A stretch of DNA of 64,000 nt, from NCBI GenBank assembly GCA_907163375.1, contig CAJQUW010003215.1:42936-106935 (forward strand), read 5' to 3'. The translations under genes were made by a program, and so were the position numbers. This DNA is from Prostheceraeus crozeri. Its lineage: Eukaryota > Platyhelminthes > Polycladida > Euryleptidae. Shown in pieces: positions 12,701-26,034 of this stretch. Below the pieces are notes generated by a model, which ran no database searches, was not told where the DNA came from, and saw nothing but the letters and a program-made list of their open reading frames with translations. Numbering within the stretch: position 1 is the stretch's first letter; each line of letters starts with the position of its first letter.

Positions 12701-15700
12701 GTTCCAGGATTTGTCACGTTGAAATATATTTTGACCTGACTACTTATCCATGCAATGAATGGTTTAACGTTTCTCATTAATCAAATGAGAGCTTTGAACA
12801 CAGTCATAATGAACTTGAAAACCGCATCTTCAGGAAACAAGATCTCCTAATACAAGGTTCTCAACAAACCGATGCGCGAGCAAATGATTGACAACGTTAA
12901 TTCTTTCTCTCCAAGATTTTCTGACATTTTTGAGTTGACTTGATACATAGGCTATACTGTTGTTCATAAAGTACCAAATGAATACTAGAAAGAATACTGC
13001 AACCACAGAATTAAATATTTTGTTTCTCTGCTTCGGTTTGCTAGAAGTGTGATTAATACGAAATCGCCGGCACATCGAGGAACGTATTAAGTGGGCAAAA
13101 AGGAATTCCTAATACCGTACAGAGATAGGAAAAAAGTCGTGCATCGCTTGCGGATTCATATGAGTTCCAGCAAAGTGCTTCGATTGCCAATCCTTCAGAT
13201 TGGAAGAATTCATATCATTGCCCACAGGTTTTCTCCATAATGGCCCTTCCGATCATTATTAAAGAAAGCAGCAGGCGTACGAAAATTAGTTCACTTAATG
13301 TTTTCACATCCTCTATTCGGCATTTTCACTGTATAGTGCATGCATTGAATCGAAGCCAGGCGATGTGTATTTTGGTGTGTACGAAGTGATATCACAGCAC
13401 GCACGCATCTCTCACTGGGTCTGGTGTCCTCTGGTGACAGCGTATTGTTTGCCATTTCCAATAGCCAGTGATACACGAATTATCCATTCGAGAAGGAGAA
13501 AGTTGTCTAATTCTGTGATGTGCCATTTCGATATTCAGGTTACATACAATTCTTCCTTTCTAGGAAACCGAAGCGCACGCAGATGAATCTAATTCTGTGA
13601 CTGAACCTGAGTACAAACTGCGACTACGAATTGAGTCCCAAAATCTGGTATTCTTTGAGAGTACGAATATATTAGTACTCATTCTAAAACTGCTTGGGTT
13701 CGAAAGCACAGCACTTAATTCGCACTCATTTAATGACTTGCATAGGAAAAGCACTCATCAGTCGATAAATGCGATATGGCATATGTAGCCTTCAGTATCT
13801 CATATGCGAATCCATCTATACCAAAGTGTTTAAATATATCAAGTGTGGAAACTCCCCATTACTCTAATGTATTTTTAGTGGCGACAAATCCGCCATCTTT
13901 TTTCGCCAAGATAATTTTCAGATATTTATATTCATCAATTTCAAGAAGTCGCTGTGGCTAAAATATTTGGTGACAACTTCATTTTTCTAGTGATTCCTAC
14001 ATAAAATTTACTGCTTTATTCATTTTTCACATCAATTTTGATGTTGAACGTGTCATTTCTGAATGATATGGCTTTATAGATGAAACAGTGGAGAAATTGC
14101 GTCATTTGGCTCTCAGATATTGTTTATCTACATATTGAAGATGCATCTAATACAAATATTTCCTGGAATGAGAAAAAAGGAATATTTGCTCGCTATTTCA
14201 GCAACATTTTTGTGCTTTAGATGGTTCTTTAACGTTTCATCTGCGAGTGAAGATTAACTGCGCGTGGTTGACGCACGTGACTCTTGCGCTTGTCATAAAA
14301 CAGCCCGTCATGCTCTTATTTTACTGATATCTGTGTTCATACATTGAGTGCACCAGTTGCCGGAAATTCCACCAACTTCATGATATTTGAGCGAGATGTT
14401 CCCACACAAATCACTTTACGTTTTCACTGTTGTGACGTCATGCCTATTCGCTGTCTGATTGCTTTATTAACTAAGGAAGCAGACAGACAGTCGCTACTGT
14501 GACTGTTCACAAGGCGCACGATGTTCTAAATTTTGCTGCTCAGGGAATCATTATGATATTGCGTGAAATGGCGTCTGGTAAGTTGATGTTAATGATAGTT
14601 AATTGAATCAACTAAAAGTTTTGCAACACGAGTATAGTCATTACATCTGATGCAGTTGATATCACCCATCCACGGTTATACATTTCATTTAGTAGAAGCA
14701 AATATAATTCTTAAGTGGCAACTCAGTGATGGTTAACTACATAGTCCACACAACCTCGTTCATGATGATGTTCAAGGTTGAAAAACACTCTGTCTAGTGG
14801 TCGATATTGTAAAAAAAAAGTTTGACGCAATCAACTGGATCAGCTAGTCGGTCAAATTTTTTGGCATATAATGAAACTATGTGTAAAGTGTATATATAAG
14901 GTGCAATAATTTCCTCCATGACCATTTTGACTGGACAACAAGGTCAATTTCGCACTGCTGAACCGATTCAACCCAGTTTACCGCATCATGAATGTTATAC
15001 GAAAAGCTTCTTCCAAGTTACTATGTTTAATAAAGAACACCGTTAAAGAACAATTTTAGTAGGCCTATTAGAGTAGTGGAAGCTGAGAGAGTCTTTTTGT
15101 GAGAATACTTTCAAAAAAAGAAAATTAGCGGTTCTATAATTCAATTAGCAAAAATGAAATTAATTTTTAGTTACTAGCAAGGCTTGATTTGATCAGATAT
15201 CAAAAGACGTGAGGTTATTCGCACGCAATGTTGCGTGTAAATAGCCAGACAACTGAGGCCAAGTTATTCCCACGTAAAAGTGGGTACCAGCAGCCGTAAC
15301 TATACAGTGAGGTTTTCAGACGCAAAAATTCATCGAAGTGGTAACTGTATTTAATGAACGGTTATATTTTTGCATGATCACTTCAAATATTCCGCATAAT
15401 TTGTTTAGGCATTCATCGTTAGAATTAAGCAATTGCTTCTTAGAAGTGGTTGTCTACTGAACACGTTGCCAAAGTTTCATAGTATCATTTTTTTTTAGCA
15501 TATACATGTAATGATATACTGAATCTGTCTTCTTGGCAATTCGTAGTCGCTGCTCGTCCGCGATTTCCCCATGATCATCATTATTCTTCAATAATTGTAC
15601 AGTTTTTGATTTGATGTGAAATCAACATGTTTGATAACAGTGGTAGGCATAACAGAAGGTACAAATTGATGCACTTGTTTAATCTCTAGGAGTAGGTATA

Positions 15701-18080
15701 TTCAAAATGTTAAAGCGGGCATTGATTCCTTTGCTTAGTTATTCGGATGAAGCTTTTTTGACATACGGTAAACTAGGGCGAATCAGTCATTGTTGGTAAG
15801 AAATCTGTCTATTGGCTCAATGATGGCCACTATGACATGATGACCTATGTCAGTGGTAGGCAACCAATTTGTGGTAGTGATGACTTACAGATCCAGTTGA
15901 TTACATCACAATCGGTTGCACTGTATCGGCCGTTAGATGAATCGAATGCCTACAAACTTGTATTGTGATGAGTCTGACACATTTGTTGCAATATTTTTTA
16001 TTTAAGCCTTTAACAGAAGCTTAATAATCAAATTTTGATCAATTTAGAAAAGCTGCTTCTTCAACCGAAATTTATATTTATTATGATTTGAAAATATCCA
16101 AAATAACTACGCTACGTTTATTTTATGATATTAGCTACATAAGAATAATGATTTTTTCTGGGTGTGCGCAGCATTCACCTGCTCGCACCGAAAATTTTAG
16201 AAGTCATGCTGAAGCAATTATTAGTAGGCCTGTAGGTGAAATATAATTTGTTAAAATAAAGATAGCCTACATATTCGCAAGAGGAGCAACAGCGGGGTAT
16301 TCACAGCGAAATAATAAAAATTCTGAGAGATTTTGCTGCCAAAAATAATTTGCCATGAACTTGAATGCCCAGTATATTTCCGTCATGAAAAAATGCTATT
16401 CATGTCTATTACTTTCTTGGAGTATTGAAATATAATTGAAATATTGCATTATGAAGTTACTTTTGATCAGCCCTATATATGTGCATTTTTGTCAACATCA
16501 TGAAGCAGTATGAGGCAATCAGTATTCCGTAGTCTATACTGCACTTTGAAATGCTTAATACCGATGTCAGATGAACATGTACGGTGTAATTAATTGATAA
16601 TTATTCGCAACGTCTAGACATAAACTTGAATGAGCAGCACTCGAAATTTAATTGGTACAAGTGATCAAATCAAAAGTGAAACGTTTTGTGGTTTATTCTA
16701 TATAGCTTTATAATACAAATTTCGGTTGAAGGCCTTCTGTGAATTGATGCATCCTATGATGTTCCAACCGATGAAATCAAAGCTGCGTCCCAAATACTTT
16801 CATCTGCATCTGAATGTTTCGTGTTGCTTTCCTTTTTCTGTTGTGAATATGATTTTACTTTTCAGTGATTTGCCGGAAGCCGAGGAACTATTGTATTAAT
16901 TGCTCAATGTACTCGAATGCAATTAATACAAAGTATCTGCAGCTTAAGGCTGGAGCGTCATTCATCATTTTTCATTATTTTCATCACTAACAAAAACAGT
17001 CATTTATGTGATACATCAATAATTTAGTGACAACATTTCAGAATTTGACTATTTCTTCATAATTTTTTATCTCAACATGGATAATCAAATACTGCTATTG
17101 ATCATAGAAGGAAATACAAGGGAATACTCTGATGTAAGAAGAAAATGAGATGTTAGGATGTCAATAAAAAAATATTACATTTCACATAGGATACTTTCAT
17201 AATCAAAAGAAAAAAATAGGACTAAAATAGTATATAAGGTCCATCATGTTTCCAACATACAATTGTACTCAAGCATGCTTACACGATCAAATAATGAAGA
17301 CAGTACAAATGAGAAATAAAATTGAAAGAGAAAAATGATGGGAACTAAAGAAAAGATGACTTATAGCTTTTGGCTTTTCAGTAATGAGGATGTCAATATC
17401 AGAATTTGTTTAACATCTCACTTTTGGCAAACGAATAATTTTAGGGTAGAGAGAGCGATACACAAAGTGATATTTAGTGAATAAAAAATGCTCTACTGAT
17501 AGTAAAGAAATCCAACGCACGCAGCAACCGCCCACTGCTTAGGCTCTATCTTCCGAATATCAAAACTTTATCCGCAGTAGAGTTACTAATGATCTGGAAT
17601 GAGCGATTGTCTTCTGCAGCGGTCTACAACAGTCTGCACAATGTTAGGCCGCTATGAGGAAACGGAGACCATTCGTTGCGAGAACAAGAGAAAGATTGGT
17701 TGCGAAAAATTGCGAGTGGAGAGAAATTTGGAGGAAGGTGATATTTGCGAACGAGAGAAAATTTCGGAGATTGAGTAATGACCGGCGGATTCAAGTCCAT
17801 AAGAACGCATGAGCGAATGAAAGCTGAGAACTCCAGATAGGGCATACGAAGTATAGGAAGCTAGTTCAATAGATGTTTTGGGAGTGATCTGACTTTATGA
17901 TCTTAGTGAGCTACAAATTCAGAAATCTTTCGTAAAATTAGAAAAACGTGAATACTTACGTCAATACCCCGAGTATTTTTTCTATGCATCGTCAGCAGAC
18001 CGTCGGATTCCATCTTTCATGAAAGAGCTCATCATTGGCTGATCAGTGTCATCATGCTAGAAGTAATTGAAAGATAGTAA
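9755..18080. other. 8.3 kb with no recognisable gene
   Basis: Open frames are short, low-complexity or overlap on both strands. One 81-codon minus-strand frame at 12830-13075 has a basic start and one hydrophobic segment (VVAVFFLVFIWYFM), like a signal-anchor. It lacks any recognised domain or convincing splice sites, so I do not call it. A repeat block at 13770-13815 recurs at 20429-20475. A short inverted pair (CTTCAACCGAAATTT) lies at about 16060 and 16715. Confidence 0.5.
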
Positions 18081-18082
18081 CG

Positions 18083-18210
18083 GCCATCAAGATTACCAGA
18101 TCTTAATCCTATCGAACATATGTGATATGATCTGGCGTACAGGAAAGTATCAAGAACAGGTGGAAGTAATTGTTTGAAGGACTTGACAGTCCATGGAAGG
18201 TCGAAGACTG
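18083..18210 (+). pseudogene. Remnant of a Tc1/mariner-type transposase
   Basis: One frame reads RPSRLPDLNPIEHM, the conserved SPDLNPIEHxW region containing the last part of the DDE catalytic core. A stop (TGA) follows where a tryptophan codon (TGG) is expected. Flanking sequence shows little more homology. A short dead fragment. Confidence 0.5.
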
Positions 18211-18898
18211 AACGAGCATTCCTCAGAGCGCAGTTGATACCAATAAATATTTATACTTCAAAGAATCAGAAGTATGATCAATTCATCAGGTCTCTTTCGA
18301 TAATGTATCATTTTATAATCCTTTGAAAATATCAGCATTTATCATGAGGTTAATTACTTTTCTTAACTTACGCAATAGAAACATTTATTACAGTATGATA
18401 AGAGGTTTGCTTGGTTATATAAAAAGATAACACACATTTTTGGGATAAGTGTAAGTCCCCCCTTAAATCGTAAAGAGTGGATTGTAGTCGTTCATTAAGT
18501 ACCTTAATAATCAATTAATTTCTATGCCAAATCGAATCTAGCATTTTAACCATAGAAATGGATCTTCATCTCATGTTTTTGTCTTCCGGATGTCTACGGA
18601 TAATTATGTAATTTTTCACTACTTCATAGTTTTGACATAGCTATGCAGTCCCTTCCATTCAATATTTCAATACTATTCTGTTGTCAATTGCGATATCAAA
18701 TAAAACTGCTTATAAGAGCTGGCGAAAAAGTAATATCATAGCTGTCGCCACAAATCAACCATTGATTCCATACTTCCCTTATGTACTTACTTTGATCTAT
18801 ACACTGTAAATAGCTCAATACCAATCACATACGAAGGATGTATACCAAAATATTTTTTTGCATATTCCTGTGTCTATTTGTAAGCTTTTCGTATGGCA

Positions 18899-20259
18899 CA
18901 GAACGCGACAGCAAGTTGTAAAAAGTGACACATAAGGCAGACATTTAGTTTCTTTTCTCTCAGAGCTTGATTTCTATGGTCAGAAAATTCAAATTGATGC
19001 ATCAAACTCCAACTCAAACTATGACCAATCAAGTGCATCGTGAAATCAATAACACGTCAATGTGAATCTTGAATTTTCTAGATTTGAGACATCTATTCGT
19101 TATCTGTGATAGAGCTTTGAAATGGACGAACGAAGTGAAAAGCGCATTAAAATTATTACTCTATCAGAGAACACAGACAAGACAATGACTGAAATCGCAA
19201 ACATTGTTGGCATGTGCAAAGTCAGCGTGAGTCTTATTTTGAAACAATGTCGCGAAATTGGAAATGCAGATTTAAAATATCAAAACTGTGGTGGTTCAAA
19301 TAAAAAGCTATCAGACCGAGATCTCCGTCGTATGCGTATCCTCTGTGAAAACAATCAGAGAATGACGGCAAAAGATATTCAAGAAGAAATAGGTGAACGA
19401 GCTGATTCCGTTAGCCTAAGGACAATACAAAGAGGATTGAATGACATCGGTTGTCGTGTTTTTGACTAAAGCTCAGACAGAAAAACGTTGTCAGTGGGGG
19501 AATGGGCATTGCAGCACCGTAATTGGGGAGAAGATCAGTGGAATAAAGTGAAGTGTGGTTACAAAATTGTGATTGAATTGAGAGAGTCCACAATTTGTCA
19601 GAGTTGTCGATGGTTTTCCTCTTACTTCTGAGCATAATTGTTTAACGACAAAACACCCAACCAGAGTTATTATTTGGTCTTGTTTCTCATTTTACGGACC
19701 AGGACCGAATGGTATGTGTCAGAAGCAATCAGCAATCGTGTTATTCAGCAGCTTCAGCAGTGGTATCCTGGCTCAGATGGAGTATTTCAACAAGATAATG
19801 CTCTATGTCATGAGAGCAAACGGGCGATGGAAGACTTTCGTTCCAACAATATCACCATCATGTACTGGCCCTCATCGTCCCCGAATATCAATACCATGGA
19901 GAATCCGTGAGGAATAGTGAAGAAGCGAATTCTGAAAATGAAGCCGAAATCAAAAAACGACTTAAGTCCTGCATTCAGTTAAGTGTGGCAAATCGATGAT
20001 GAGATATTGAACATTATGCAATCTTTGGTTAGATCGATGCCACGACGTGCGACTGCACTGATCGATCCTCGAGTATTTCATGCAAAATACTGAACTCAAT
20101 TTCATGAAACTTCTCCTGTAAGAAGTTGATCTAATTGACATTCGTGATGTGATTACATGATTTATTACAAAAGTAATACAGTTATCGGACACAATTTTAG
20201 ACTGTTATGTCAAAAATTCTTTGAAATGTCACATGTTTAAAACTTGCAGTCGCGTACTG
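18899..20259 (+). mobile_element. Tc1-type transposon, 1,361 bp
   Basis: Inverted ends CAGAACGCGACAGCAAGTTG (left) and CAGTACGCGACTGCAAGTTT (right, opposite strand) enclose a degraded transposase. The right side is followed by TA; the left has CA where TA is expected. The length is typical of Tc1 elements. It interrupts an older MITE. Confidence 0.75.
19122..20075 (+). pseudogene. Degraded Tc1-type transposase
   Basis: The first 115 codons (19122-19469) give a helix-turn-helix DNA-binding region (TMTEIANIVGMCKVSVSLIL) and a second helical region ending near ISLRTIQR-like sequence. Frame shifts and stops then break the DDE domain. Later blocks in other frames are recognisable: VFQQDNALCHESKRAME, carrying the second catalytic Asp in the QDNA motif, and WPSSSPNINTMENP, corresponding to the SPDLNPIEN region, near 19780-19910. 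A tail like SMPRRATALID follows to about 20075. The family uses a DD34E core. This copy cannot make an intact enzyme. Confidence 0.75.
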
Positions 20260-20428
20260 TATTTCAAGTGGAGTATGCTTTACATACTAAAGTCATACTA
20301 GCACAATGTTAAAGGAAGGCATCAACGATGTCTAAAGTATGTTGATTTTGAGGCCTTTGGCAAAGAAGATCACACTAATGTTACTACTGTTTTGTCAGTA
20401 GTGGGATAATGACATTCAAGAGTCATAC

Positions 20429-20475
20429 GGCATATGTAAGCCGCAGTATCTCACATGCACATCCATCTACTGCTG
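20429..20475. repeat. Dispersed repeat shared with 13776-13820
   Basis: Both places read GGCATATGTA(A)GCC then CAGTATCTCA(C/T)ATGC and ATCCATCTA. Part of an unclassified dispersed repeat. Confidence 0.5.
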
Positions 20476-21415
20476 TATATAAGACCTGCTGGGGGAACAC
20501 AAATGCATTTGTATCAGTTAAATTGTAATCATCTTGAAGAAGGTGATTAAATGCAGAATACATTGAATTGCATGTAAACTTCATACAAGGGCTTCTATAC
20601 TTCATAATAGGTCAACTAAAATAGTCAGATGCAGTCAGCAAATGCTAATAGTATCAAAGTGAAATTAAAACAGCTAGCTTAGAATTCATATGTCAGATGT
20701 CTTTAAATATTTTTGCAAATTTGACCATTGCCGTTCACGATAATAAAAGTGACAATTCACATGCCAAAGGTAGTCATAACATGTCCACGCAGAGAATGCG
20801 CAAATCAGCTGAGTCGATTTTATAATCATCATCATTGAATTGAAAAGAATATACGCGTGCTTCCATTAATACATGAAAAAATATTTAAATATGAAAAAAT
20901 ACATAGTTCACTGTAAAGCAATGAAATTTGTCAAGTCGTAGTGATGAATTGGTTTTAATGGCTGACAGTGACTTGATTTTTTCATGCTGAGATTCAGTTT
21001 ATGGTTTAAAGAGAAATACTGTTCCTCTTCACTGAAGCATCTGCCTTAGAGGTGAAATTAATCAGACGTCTGGTTCAAAGGTAATGTTGTGAGTTAAAGT
21101 TCAAAATAAAGCTTATTGTCGGCTATTGTCTTGGAATTTTACTTTTGTCCGTCATCTTCTGGGTTTCCCTGCTTGCTGTTCATGTTGTTCATTGATGATA
21201 ATTCTTATCTTGAATTAATATGTTATTGTTTTCAAATGAAGGATTGAGCTCTAGACTGAAATCTATAGAGATGAACGGTCGCCGGCCGACTTCTCTGAAC
21301 GTTGGGGTGCTCTCTGAAGTGCAGGACGTCTTGATTCGAAATGTTTCATCTCAGACTGACGCCTGTTCATTGATTGACAGCTCGATGTCCAGTTTGATAG
21401 CTGTACTGCTTCTGA
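20476..21415. other. Spacer with no recognised gene
   Basis: AT-rich sequence before the Penelope cluster. No supported coding region or RNA gene seen. Confidence 0.5.
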
Positions 21416-21418
21416 AAA

Positions 21419-21913
21419 ATGGAAATATATGTGGTCAAATATAAATATTGTGTATATATGTATATACTGTCACTGCTTCAAAACAAAAAGCAAAATATCA
21501 AAGGTGTGGAAAAATGTGACGACAAACGATGTAAATGCTGCCTCCATCTACTAACTGGAAAAGAATTTACAATAAATGGTGAGAAATACTCAATAAGAGC
21601 TAATATGAGCTACCATTCATCAAATATCATTTATATGCTCAAGTGCAATGGCTGCTCGGATTTCTATATTGGGCAGTCTGGCGATCAGCTAAAGAACCGG
21701 ATGACTGTTCATAGACAGCACGTAAATCATCCCATGAGTGCTCCACTAAATGTTAGCAAACACATATCTAGGTGTACCAAAGATACTGCTGACCCTAAAT
21801 TCATGGTGCTCCCATTGTATCAACTACATTATAGTGCATGTAAAGCGGAGAGGGAAAGGCATGAACGAAAATTCATTTTAAAATTTAAGCCATCCCTTAA
21901 CGCTAGTAGATAG
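21419..21913 (+). pseudogene. Penelope-like element, C-terminal GIY-YIG endonuclease fragment
   Basis: The frame contains the linker typical of Penelope-like retroelements (GVEKCDDKRCKCC) followed by the GIY-YIG-like module: IIYMLKCNGCSDFYIGQSGD with downstream R-x3-HRQ and a late E in HERKFILKFKPSLN. Homology begins near 21505; the upstream codons are chance extension. The reverse transcriptase that should precede it is absent, so this is a 3' fragment. The endonuclease nicks target DNA during retrotransposition. Confidence 0.75.
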
Positions 21914-22081
21914 TGTGATATTTTTTGTTTTGATATAATTTAGCATAATTTGTCTGATGAGATGGACAAGTACTCCGTCGAAAGCGCTAGCCAATAAATT
22001 ATTTAAATTTATTTCTCATTGATCTATTGGTTTACTTTATTGATTGATAACTATCTACTCTACCATTTACTTATTTTTATC

Positions 22082-22106
22082 GAATATATATATATATATA
22101 TATATT
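22082..22106. repeat. TA microsatellite
   Basis: A short run of alternating TA. Confidence 0.9.
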
Positions 22107-22346
22107 GATTGAAGAAATGGTTATCAAAGTGCTCAATATTATTAAATAGAGCTATTAAATATAAATATAATAAACGTTAAAAGTTTTTCAGTACGTAACT
22201 ATAAGTACTATAGTTTCACGGCCATTCGACCGATTTTCAAACGTTACAACTATGGAAAGAAACATTTCAAAGTCAGTATGAGAGATGGCAAGGTGTAGAG
22301 ATAGAATAGCTGTTGATATATAAATGTTCATAGATGTTTCACAAGA

Positions 22347-23218
22347 TTATTTCATTGATGACAATAGGTATTTCTTTCTGTGCCTGCACGTTGAGATGAT
22401 CTCCGTCTTATTGTTCAGCATTTCCTTGCACTCCTTCGTTAAGATCTGGTACTTTTCTTCGAGACAAAGCATGCACTTTTGTGTTCCACATTTGTATTTT
22501 TTTGTTGTTCGCAAGACCTTCCATTTGATGTTATATTCCTTGTTCTTTTCTTTCAGAGTCCAAACATACTTCGATAGTGTAGTTTCATTCTTATATCTTG
22601 TGTTTGTAAATGACTTTTTATGATTGTTGTATCTTGTTTTGAATTCTTCTTCCGTTTGTCCAATGTAAATTTTCTTTTCGTCTTCTGTTGTTACAGTTGC
22701 TTGATAGACAACACATTGCTTGAGGCAATTACCATCTAAAGGGCACGATTTTTTATCTCTACAATTGCATGTTCTTTCTTCTTGATTTTTGTCTTCCTTT
22801 GGCTCCAATGTTTTTGCATTGTGTTGATTGATTATTTGTTTCATGTTTTGCATGCAACTGTAGCTTACTTTTATAGTATTTCTATTAAACAGCTTTCTGT
22901 ATCGGTGATTCGTTGGGAAAAATTGATCTACCAATTTCAGGAATTGACGTCCTATATTGGTTTTCACGCCTTTGCTGTATGGTGGGTTGAACCATATTAT
23001 TTTTCGCTTCCTTTTTGATTTTGTTTCACTCTGTTGATTGAATTTCAAGGTTTTGTCATATCCACCTTTTTTGAGTGCATTTTGATAGTAGTCTTTGACT
23101 TTGTCGAATTCATTGATATCAGATGACAATGTTGTGAGTCTCGTTTCTATCATTTCTTCATATCTATCAAAGGTGGATGCGTCGAATTTTTGGATGCTCT
23201 TGTCAAACGTGATGATAT
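22347..23218 (-). pseudogene. GIY-YIG protein fragment of a retroelement
   Basis: The minus-strand frame is open from about 23218 to 22347. The Met at 23153 is internal, because the frame reads on upstream (ITFDKSIQKFDASTF). Order: a charged N-terminal part, a KRKIIWFNPPYSKGVKTN region, IKVSYSCMQNMKQIINQHN, a cysteine cluster (CNCRDKKSCPLDGNC), then VVYQATV and IYIGQTEEEFKTRYNNHKKS, a GIY-YIG module with its conserved Arg. This arrangement is common in invertebrate reverse-transcriptase elements of Penelope type. The reverse transcriptase itself is cut off at 23218, where an opposite-strand element begins. Confidence 0.65.
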
Positions 23219-23963
23219 CCTAACGTTCTCGGTTTATCGGAAAAAGGTTTCGGGTGGTACTTGCCTTTTATTTCAATTCCTTCACAACTGTCGAGCGCTA
23301 CAAGATTTCTGTCATCAAGAGCTATATTCATCGAGCTTGGTCTTTGTGTTCAGATTGGTCATCCTTTGATAACGAAATAAGAACAGTAACTATCCTTTAT
23401 CATTACTGGATAAATATATCAAAATCCATCTTGACAGATTTCTCTCAAAAGAAGATAAAAAAGAAACAGTAGATGTGATCTTCTATTACCATGGACAGTT
23501 GACTTCAAGCTCTACAATTGAAGAGAAAAGACTTACGAAGATTGTAAATGACAGTGTCAAGCCAGTATCAGAAGACAGCAAGATAAAAGTCAGAATTTAT
23601 TACAAAAACCTAAAATTGTCATCAGCCATAAAAACTACATTGGATAAATCAACATCAACTGATCGTGTCGTATACCAATATTCATGTCCGGAGAACATTT
23701 GTAACAATGCTCACTACATCGGCTATACGACAAACCAATTGTCAGTCAGATCCAAACAACACGAGAACAATGGCTCAATCAAACAACACTCATTTGCCAC
23801 ACACAGCACAAAACCCAAAAACATCATTGACTCTATGTCTGTGCTAGCTAAATTCTCAGATATCAATGAGTTGCGGATCTCTGAAGCCATTCTAATCAAA
23901 GAAAGACATCCCACACTAAATAAAAGAGATATGGGATTAACCAGACATTTAAACGTTATTTGA
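23219..23963 (+). pseudogene. Penelope-like element fragment (RT end plus GIY-YIG)
   Basis: The first part, with a frame break, reads like the C-terminal thumb of a Penelope reverse transcriptase (TFSVYRKK, YKISVIKSYIHRAWSLCS). The second frame (23475-23963) holds the endonuclease: VVYQYSCPENIC, HYIGYTTNQLSVRSKQHENN, IKQH and the late catalytic-type Glu in ISEAILIKERHPTLNKRD. At least two frame changes separate the blocks. The sequence downstream to about 24060 is likely its 3' UTR. Confidence 0.7.
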
Positions 23964-24219
23964 TAATAGTGATATTTTCATATGTTGTAACTTATGATTT
24001 TTAAATGCTTTCATAACTTCTTTGTACTTGAAAATAGACCGAGTTTTCTGGTCCGAAACGTTGTCCAATAATCAATATTATATTTTAAAATGGTATTCTA
24101 ACATCGCCTTCAAAGTATTACATCACAAGGGAAAACAATTATATAGAAAAACAGAAAGAACTTTACAAAAATGTAATAAATTGATGAACGACCAACTGTT
24201 TAACAACACTTGTAAACAA

Positions 24220-24227
<8 letters not shown>

Positions 24228-24273
<46 letters not shown>
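24228..24273. repeat. TA microsatellite, left part
   Basis: An alternating TA run that abuts the MITE at 24274. The same type of run continues on the other side at 25097. Confidence 0.9.
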
Positions 24274-24275
<2 letters not shown>

Positions 24276-25092
24276 TATTTCTTTGAATATAAGACGCCCT
24301 TGAATAAGGGACGCCCTCAAATAAGAGACGCATCCGTGAGAGGAAAAAATTTAATAAGAGACGCCCTTGAATAAGAGACGCATGTACAAAAAATAGACTG
24401 CTATAGACATACTACATGCAGCCTATTGTAATGTGGTAGCTACATCCGCCTGAGCGATTATTAGGCCCACTTATCTTAGTAAAATAAGTCAGTCTACTAG
24501 TAAATACCGGGTATCATGATCAATATTGTATAATATATAAGGCTTCTTGTTGTTGTATATGCAGTACTTGCATGTTGTACATGCGTTCATGCAGGCCTAC
24601 TTAAGGTTACTTCATCTATACAGGCATTATACGGTAGCTTCCTTTGCATTTGGAGTCATGTACCGGTCGGTAACTTTTGCTGTAAATACTACTTGATTAT
24701 CGGTATTTTCGTTTCGGCAAATTCAGATCTAGTCTACATGTATAGTGGCCAACATGTACTGGTATATGAATGTATTAGATGAGTCTACAAGATATGCTAC
24801 TACAAACCATAAAACTCATTTCATTTCCAAAATATCTGAATTATGATAAAGCGTACATATGTAAGAAAAATTACTGGCGAAATTTGCCCATGACGTAGGC
24901 CTAAGTGAGGAATGCAAAGGTTACCTAAGATAATAGCAGCAAAAAACTAAGACATCTTTTTCTAATGAAAGAATGAAAACTTGAACATTTGATGAATAAG
25001 AGACGCCCTTGAATAAGATACGCCCCTGAATAAGAGACGCATCAATCAGGGATCTAAAAAAAATAAGAGACGCGTCTCTTATTCAAAGAAAT

Positions 25093-25095
<3 letters not shown>
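24274..25095. mobile_element. 822-bp MITE inserted in a TA microsatellite
   Basis: Ends are inverted repeats: CGTATTTCTTTGAATA(T)AAGACGC on the left and its reverse complement on the right (GCGTCTCTTATTCAAAG). Just inside both ends the unit AATAAGAGACGCCC (with variants) is repeated three to five times. The body has no gene. TA runs on both sides suit TA-targeting transposition. Confidence 0.75.

Positions 25096-25096
<1 letters not shown>

Positions 25097-25162
<66 letters not shown>
25097..25162. repeat. TA microsatellite, right part
   Basis: Alternating TA run continuing after the MITE. Confidence 0.9.
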
Positions 25163-25164
<2 letters not shown>

Positions 25165-25771
25165 TAAAATAAAAATTGAAAACTGAAAAGACGTCTTCTG
25201 GCGTTGCCGGTTTCAGTGGCTTCATTATTCAGTTACCACTTCTTCAGACGTACTGAGAAAATGAATGATGAAATGATTACATAAATAGAAATATGTAGAT
25301 ATCAACTGCAATTGATAATATGTATATAATATATATATATGGATATTCTTCTTACGATATAAAATATTTTGAGATTCTTGTCACTTCACTTTTGTAAAGT
25401 ACGTTGTCGCTTGAAGAAGTCTTCGACGAAAATTCGCAATAAATGCAATCATTTTGAGCCTTTGTCGCCTTTTGATTTATATTCAATACTTTATCAGGCT
25501 CATGGCAATTTCTTCTTATAATAATATATACATATATAATCCAAAAGTGGCACGAAATAATATAAAAATTGCGACACTCAGATGCTAGAAGAAAAACTAG
25601 CTTTTCAGAAAGCCCGACCGGTTTCTGTTGTTTCAGGTTTCTCAAGGGCATAAAATTATATATTGACATAAATTCCAGATATCTTTCAAATACATCAAAA
25701 TAATGTAACTTAGATACACATAAAATGATCGACAAAGAAATCAATAGAGATGTTACAGCAGAGAGATGATG

Positions 25772-26034
25772 TCATATATCTTGATTTAGAGTGGGATTTA
25801 TAATTCTTATGCATATTTTTTCTTTTTCTTCGCGGTATAATCGTGTGCTATTAGGTGGTAATTTTAGAATTGGCATCACATGGAAATATACTTCTAAATC
25901 TTGAGTACAGCCAAATATGTGATTGCTGACATAGAGAGTTCGGAAATTTGCATCGCGTATTTGCTGCCTATGTACCCGAACTCGGGCACGTAATGAGTCC
26001 CCAGTTTGACCTATGTATAGCCTTTTACAACCTT
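25772..26034 (-). pseudogene. Penelope GIY-YIG endonuclease fragment, inverted
   Basis: The minus strand reads CKRLYIGQTGDSLRARVRVH, then QDLEVYFHVMPILKLP, then a late Glu-containing helix (YREEKEKICIRIINPTLN) and a stop. This is the endonuclease module expected after the CNNKRCECC linker of a Penelope element. Here it lies upstream of, and inverted to, the reverse transcriptase piece at 26035, with an abrupt junction near 26035. Confidence 0.65.

Larger units (their letters stand above)
18802..20427 (-). mobile_element. MITE copy split by a Tc1 insertion
   Basis: Positions 18802-18896 match the reverse complement of the end of the element at 54915-56171 (starting CACTGTAAAT). Positions 20262-20427 resume the same alignment (TATGCTTTACATACTAAAG onward). 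The 1,361 bp between them is a Tc1-type transposon. The far part of the MITE is missing, so the copy is also truncated. Confidence 0.65.

Noticed and set aside
12830-13075. Minus-strand 81-codon frame with a hydrophobic segment, like a type II membrane protein exon
   Set aside because: No recognised domain, no convincing splice site, no supporting neighbours.
25948-26034. Start of a plus-strand frame reading into the Penelope RT piece
   Set aside because: This part is antisense to a clear minus-strand GIY-YIG domain; RT homology begins only at about 26035.
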